This document shows, in pieces, positions 59,891-64,000 of a stretch of 64,000 bases of DNA. Under the pieces are notes generated by a model. It was not told the DNA's origin and did no database searches. It saw only the letters and a program-made list of their open reading frames with translations. The first letter of the stretch is position 1. Each line of letters starts with the position of its first letter. Made by a program: the position numbers and the translations under genes. Origin of the DNA: Sphagnum compactum (lineage: Eukaryota > Bryophyta > Sphagnopsida > Sphagnales); NCBI GenBank assembly GCA_965153455.1, contig OZ234503.1:12653118-12717117 (forward strand). Reading direction: 5' to 3'.

Positions 59891-61797
59891 ATCTGATGGC
59901 TGTTAGTAAGTTCTCAGATTATGAGGATGGTGCCCCACTCTATCTGACTCAAGGTGAGCTTGCAATTTGAGTTCCATTTGCTAGTGTGGATCTTAGCTCT
60001 CATCAATGGAAAGAAAGCAAGGCTCACAGCGTGGTAAACAAATCTCCAATTTTCCAACAGACAGAGACAACAATTTGAAGCTCCAAATCAAAAACTTTCT
60101 TTGACCACAAGTAACTTCAAACTTTCTGTGAGCATGCATGGGTCCAGCAAATTGGAACCAATGTCCACTGGAGAAAGAAACATACAGCAGTTTATCATAG
60201 TAGAAGTTGTGAGATCATAGTTTGTTGATAACATTTCTCTTTTAAGAATCAGTTAACAAGTAATTCTTCAATTTAAGGCGTGTTTTTGGATACATACTTT
60301 GATTGGTGGTTTGTTCTATTTTCAGCCAACTTGCGCCTGAAGGTGGAGTAGTGCCCACTTACTCTGCACAAACAAGGTAATGGTTTCCAGAACAGACCTA
60401 AAGATGGTGAAATAAAGAAGCTCAAGAAGGTTTTGAACTCTACCCTTCAGCGTAATAAGAAGTGAATCAGCTTGCTACTGTCACTTTGTGGGCCTGGCAC
60501 TTACTACTCAGCATTATGAAGCTGCTTCCATCTATCTCCGTCCACTGCAGTTATGTTGGGTCACTTGTTTGTGCTACAGCAGGACAAAGAAGCTTAGGAA
60601 CAATATCACCATGTTCCAACACACAGTAGCAATAGGTTGATGATCAGAATGAGAGTCTCATCGTCGCCGAAGAGACTGGAAATCTGATCATTGCTTCTCT
60701 CTTTTCCTCCAACCACATTATCTGCAGAAATAAAAACCACCACCACAAGCTGAAAGATCTGAGAGGCTCTTCACATGCTCACAATAATGTGAAGGATCAG
60801 AAGCAGTCAAGCTGTGTAACCTAATGGACACCACCATGTCAATATCACCCAAAACAAGGTATCATTAGGTATCATACCTAAACCCTCTCCCTCTCTCTCT
60901 CCTGCAAACTTTCCCTTTGTTGACAGGGATGTTCCTGGAAGCTACTGGAAGGATAACCATTGCACTCACTACTAATCCTTCAAAGGTTTTTAGTGTATCC
61001 ACCAGCTAAGGTGCATGAATGTGTTCTCTTTTCAACAAATTCTAACAGTACACACTGTCATCTGAGGTGCTATGCCCTCGTGGAAAAGGGACATCGTTCA
61101 CCCTCAATAGGGGGTCCAATAACTTACACTTCCACAAGTTATTCCAGCAAATTCAAGGACAACTCAAGTCTACTCTTCACCCACCACTCTTTACCTTTCA
61201 CATGATACATGTGTCAAACAAGATGAACAATAGATTGCTAGATAAGTGAGTCTTGATGCATACAGGGGAACTACCCCACAACAATTTTGCAGTAGTCTTT
61301 GCACAATCTCATGCTAGTTGGTTCAAAATTCTAAGTTTCAATCACCTTTGGAATCAAGGTGAGTGCACAGAAATAGAACATGCAAAAAAAAGGCATACAC
61401 CGTTAGAGATTGCATCCAGCAAGGTGAACATGTATACAGCAAGCAAAATGTGGCCTTGAATTATGTGTGTTAATGCCCAATTCTGAGCAAACAATTTCTA
61501 AAGAATTTCACAAATTCAATCATCTGTAGATGACCCCCAAGTTATTCACGTTCCTCCTACTCAATGTTGAGGAGCCAGAAATTCCAAAACCCTCCCATTA
61601 AGAATCTAAAGATTCTGTCCTGCTCTACAAGTTGAGAATATGAAGTAAACTCACCTTCTCTGCAATGAATGGACTATCAATTTCTAGTAAAGTACTTAAT
61701 TATGGTACAGATACTTGACCAGAATAAGAAGATAACAGACTCCTGTCATACACAGCTGCATTTTCCGGATATGAATTTCACTCCCAACACCAAATAT
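59891..61797. other. Gene-like but unidentified stretch
   Basis: Base composition is more balanced than in the repeat regions. Splice-like words occur: a pyrimidine tract ending 'ttgacag' near 60925, 'ttttgcag' near 61290 and a perfect donor AAG/GTGAGT near 61360. The open frames at 60960-61205 and 61253-61459 show no known domain. It may be a non-coding transcript, or downstream sequence of the neighbouring gene. Confidence 0.3.
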
Positions 61798-61803
61798 TTT
61801 ATT
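61798..61803 (-). terminator. Candidate polyadenylation signal of the GT61 gene
   Basis: AATAAA on the minus strand, about 210 bases past the probable last stop codon (62017). Confidence 0.35.
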
Positions 61804-62016
61804 CAATCCTGTAAGCACATACAGAAAAGAGAATCAAAGGTTGTAAGAAAGTTGTCAGGCAAGAATTATACAAATCAGAGATGATTAATAAGTCGAACCT
61901 ATTGCAATACATATTGAAAATGTTAGATAGAAGTAGCTGTACAACAAAATAAAGTTGTAGCAGAACTAAAGCCAATACCTGAAGTAGAGAGTGATCTGAA
62001 TAGCACACTCCTCATC

Positions 62017-64000
62017 TCACATAAAAGCCTTCCTCACAGCATCACAATAACCATTTGGATTGACAGGGTTGCTGGCTAATGATGCCTCCAGCAATGGTTT
62101 CATTCTCCCATTGCACTCCTCTTTCCCATGTAAGAGATCAGACACATCATTGTTCAAGAGATGTAATTCTCCCTGGCATGAGTTAGAACTGCAATTGAAA
62201 GGTTAGAACTCATTAGACTACTGCCTCTGCAGTTCAAGAGCACCACTTCAGAGAGCAACTGTGTCCATCTGTTTGCTGCTGGCAGTTGGTAAGTTGGAGT
62301 CAGAGAGCACCCTGCTTCTTCTCTGGAAAGACTTCTTGAGTTAGCGCCCAAGCATGCTGTTCCCGCCATTTGGGCACCACACGATGGTTGGATCGATAGC
62401 CTAATTTATCTTTATTCTTCCAACTACCAGATTCTTGTTCTGCTTTTGAAAGACATCGTGATGAATTCTTAACTGCCACTCGGCAGCTTGTCATCAAATA
62501 TTCTAAGAGACCCTCAAGATCATCAATGTCAATAAAGACATTTTGGCCCTTTGTGTAGTTCATGCACTTGCGAACAAAAAAGCATCTTTTCCATCCATAC
62601 AGCAGAGAGTACATTCGCATCCTAGAAGGCATGCCCCCTTTATTTGCAGGCCAAGTCCCATGAAGCTCATAGTGGTGGATGTTTGCTGCATGCAGATAAT
62701 TCCCAAACCAGTTGATGTAGTAGAGGAGAGGAAAAGCCTCTAAAACAATGGCATATGGACGAGCAAATAAGAAGTTTATATTGTGGGAACCATGGGGAGT
62801 TATAACGACATCAGCATATGCCACAGCTTTCACCTGCATCATTTTGAGTATATGTCAGTGGTAGCTGAATCTGGGTTGAACTCTGTTCTGAGGGATTATT
62901 TTGATACTAGCGATCAAATTAAACCAAAGAGAAGCTAATCATAAGTCATAATCAGCACAAGCTCTTCTCTTTTCCAGAGCTTCAAACCATTTTCAGATAA
63001 AATCATGGTGAAAATATATGGAATAAACATTTGTGAACAAATATACATGCCTGCTCACATAAATGACCACAGCCACTTGTCATGACCTTTGGCACAACCA
63101 TCAGTTCCCTCTCCAGCACAGTGAGCACTTCTCCCATATTTGCTATGGACCTGAAAGTCCATTGTTGATACAAATAAAACATTTTGTTACAATCATGACC
63201 TCAATATTGCACATCACCATTGTCAGATTCTAAGTGTCCTAGTAACCTATCAACAAATTGAGATCATAACAGAACTGGACTCTTAAAGGAAGCATCACCA
63301 GCCAGGCAGAGCTTGAGATTATAATACCTGGAAGAATTTACACGCTTCAAGGCCACCACATTTTTCACTGGCCTGGATGCATCTGACACAGGAATATTGC
63401 AGTAACCCAACACCCTCTTCCTGAGCCAGTTGTTTGCCCCAACATTAGGTATATATCCTGCATTTGTAAGACCTGCAAAATAGGAATTGCATACTTGAGT
63501 AAGGGGGAACTTCATTCTTGAAATGGCAGGGATGACAAGCGGCAGTCTAGCCCTAGACTTAAATTAACGAAGAGACCAAAAAAAACCAGAGAATCGGATC
63601 AATTAACAAAATCAGTCAATAGCAGTTTGACAGCATAATTTACTTGACATGACAACCCACCACAGTTTACAATGCAATCCATAGAGGCAAAGGAAAGCAC
63701 ACAACAACAGCAAACTACAGCAATGCCATAACACCTAAAGAGAATCAAAGAAATGCCCTAATCATATATCAGACTTAGGGCTCTCAGTCAAAAAGCAATG
63801 GAACAGAAACTTCATCATGCTTGCAGTGATAATAAGTTTCCAACACTACCAAGAAGAGGCATACCTGAGAACAAGATTGCATCTTCAAAACAGACCTGAG
63901 GTTCATGATCGTTGGGAACATTCAAGAAGTTCACTCTCAAAGTTTGTTGGAATACTTTAATCAAGCCTAATGACCACTCTGAGATGGTCGAGGGGTCTGT
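62017..64000 (-). CDS. GT61-family glycosyltransferase, 3' part, truncated by the window
   Basis: The C-terminal half of a probable type II Golgi glycosyltransferase of family GT61 (DUF563). Exons on the minus strand: 64000-63865 (incomplete), 63472-63328, 63150-63051, 62833 to about 62333 or 62300, and probably 62172-62017. All junctions up to 62833 keep the frame: a split Gly, a split Arg, then a codon boundary. Introns are 392, 177 and 217 bases; the last has a GC donor (CAG/GCATGT). Motifs in order: FSGLTNAGYIPN, LERELMVVPKVM, then ADVVITPHGSHNINFLFARP with the family's Asp and His-Gly, and EAFPLLYY. Family members transfer sugars such as xylose, arabinose or GlcNAc; the substrate here is unknown. 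If exon 4 is not spliced the protein ends at a TGA at 62300. The start of the gene and any membrane anchor lie outside the window. Confidence 0.85.
62834..63050 (-). other. GC-AG intron in the GT61 gene
   Basis: Donor CAG/GCATGT, acceptor GATGCAG. It joins HLCEQ to VKAVAYAD in frame. No GT donor nearby keeps the reading frame and the conserved junction. Confidence 0.7.

Noticed and set aside
62154-62369. 71-codon minus-strand frame overlapping the end of the GT61 gene
   Set aside because: A different frame from the conserved coding frame; it does not continue either exon.

Overview
This looks like nuclear DNA of a land plant: AT-rich, sparse in genes, full of decayed transposons and simple repeats. 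Four genes are supportable, and three of them belong to plant families (two AP2/ERF-related factors and a SAUR). The fourth is a GT61 glycosyltransferase. Introns with GT-AG or GC-AG ends, short TTTAGGG-type telomere-like blocks and inserted plastid DNA agree with this. The plastid fragments (rps8, clpP) resemble my memory of non-flowering vascular plants more than of flowering plants, but that is a weak inference and I do not name a species.

Layout. 1-8.6 kb: non-coding, with a 48-bp minisatellite, a perfect 38-bp duplication, small foldback elements and two C-rich/G-quadruplex-prone tracts. 8.6-12 kb: an atypical AP2/ERF-like gene (+) in two exons, with a long leader built of degenerate repeats. 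13.4-14.6 kb: a two-block minisatellite joined to a hAT-like miniature element. 16-19 kb: a CACTA-like element. 19.4-26.0 kb and 39.9-43.3 kb: two diverged copies of one repeat in opposite orientation, about 14 kb apart. The left copy carries an extra 2.8 kb that includes scrambled plastid gene fragments. Between the copies lie a single-exon DREB-type AP2/ERF gene (-, 28.6-29.8 kb), members of several dispersed repeat families and a broken retrotransposon gag. 46.5-46.9 kb: a single-exon SAUR gene (-). 48-60 kb: more repeats, including a second CACTA-like element and an LTR-like block. 62.0-64.0 kb: the 3' part of a GT61 glycosyltransferase gene (-) that runs off the window end.

The genes do not form a pathway. 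The two AP2-family proteins are probable DNA-binding regulators, the SAUR protein is of a type that acts in auxin-related growth, and the glycosyltransferase is probably a Golgi enzyme. I found no CRISPR array, tRNA or rRNA gene. I see no convincing new multi-gene system. The most unusual items are the divergent AP2-like protein, the plastid mosaic, the inverted repeat arms around the DREB gene, and a GC-AG intron plus a short terminal exon in the glycosyltransferase gene.
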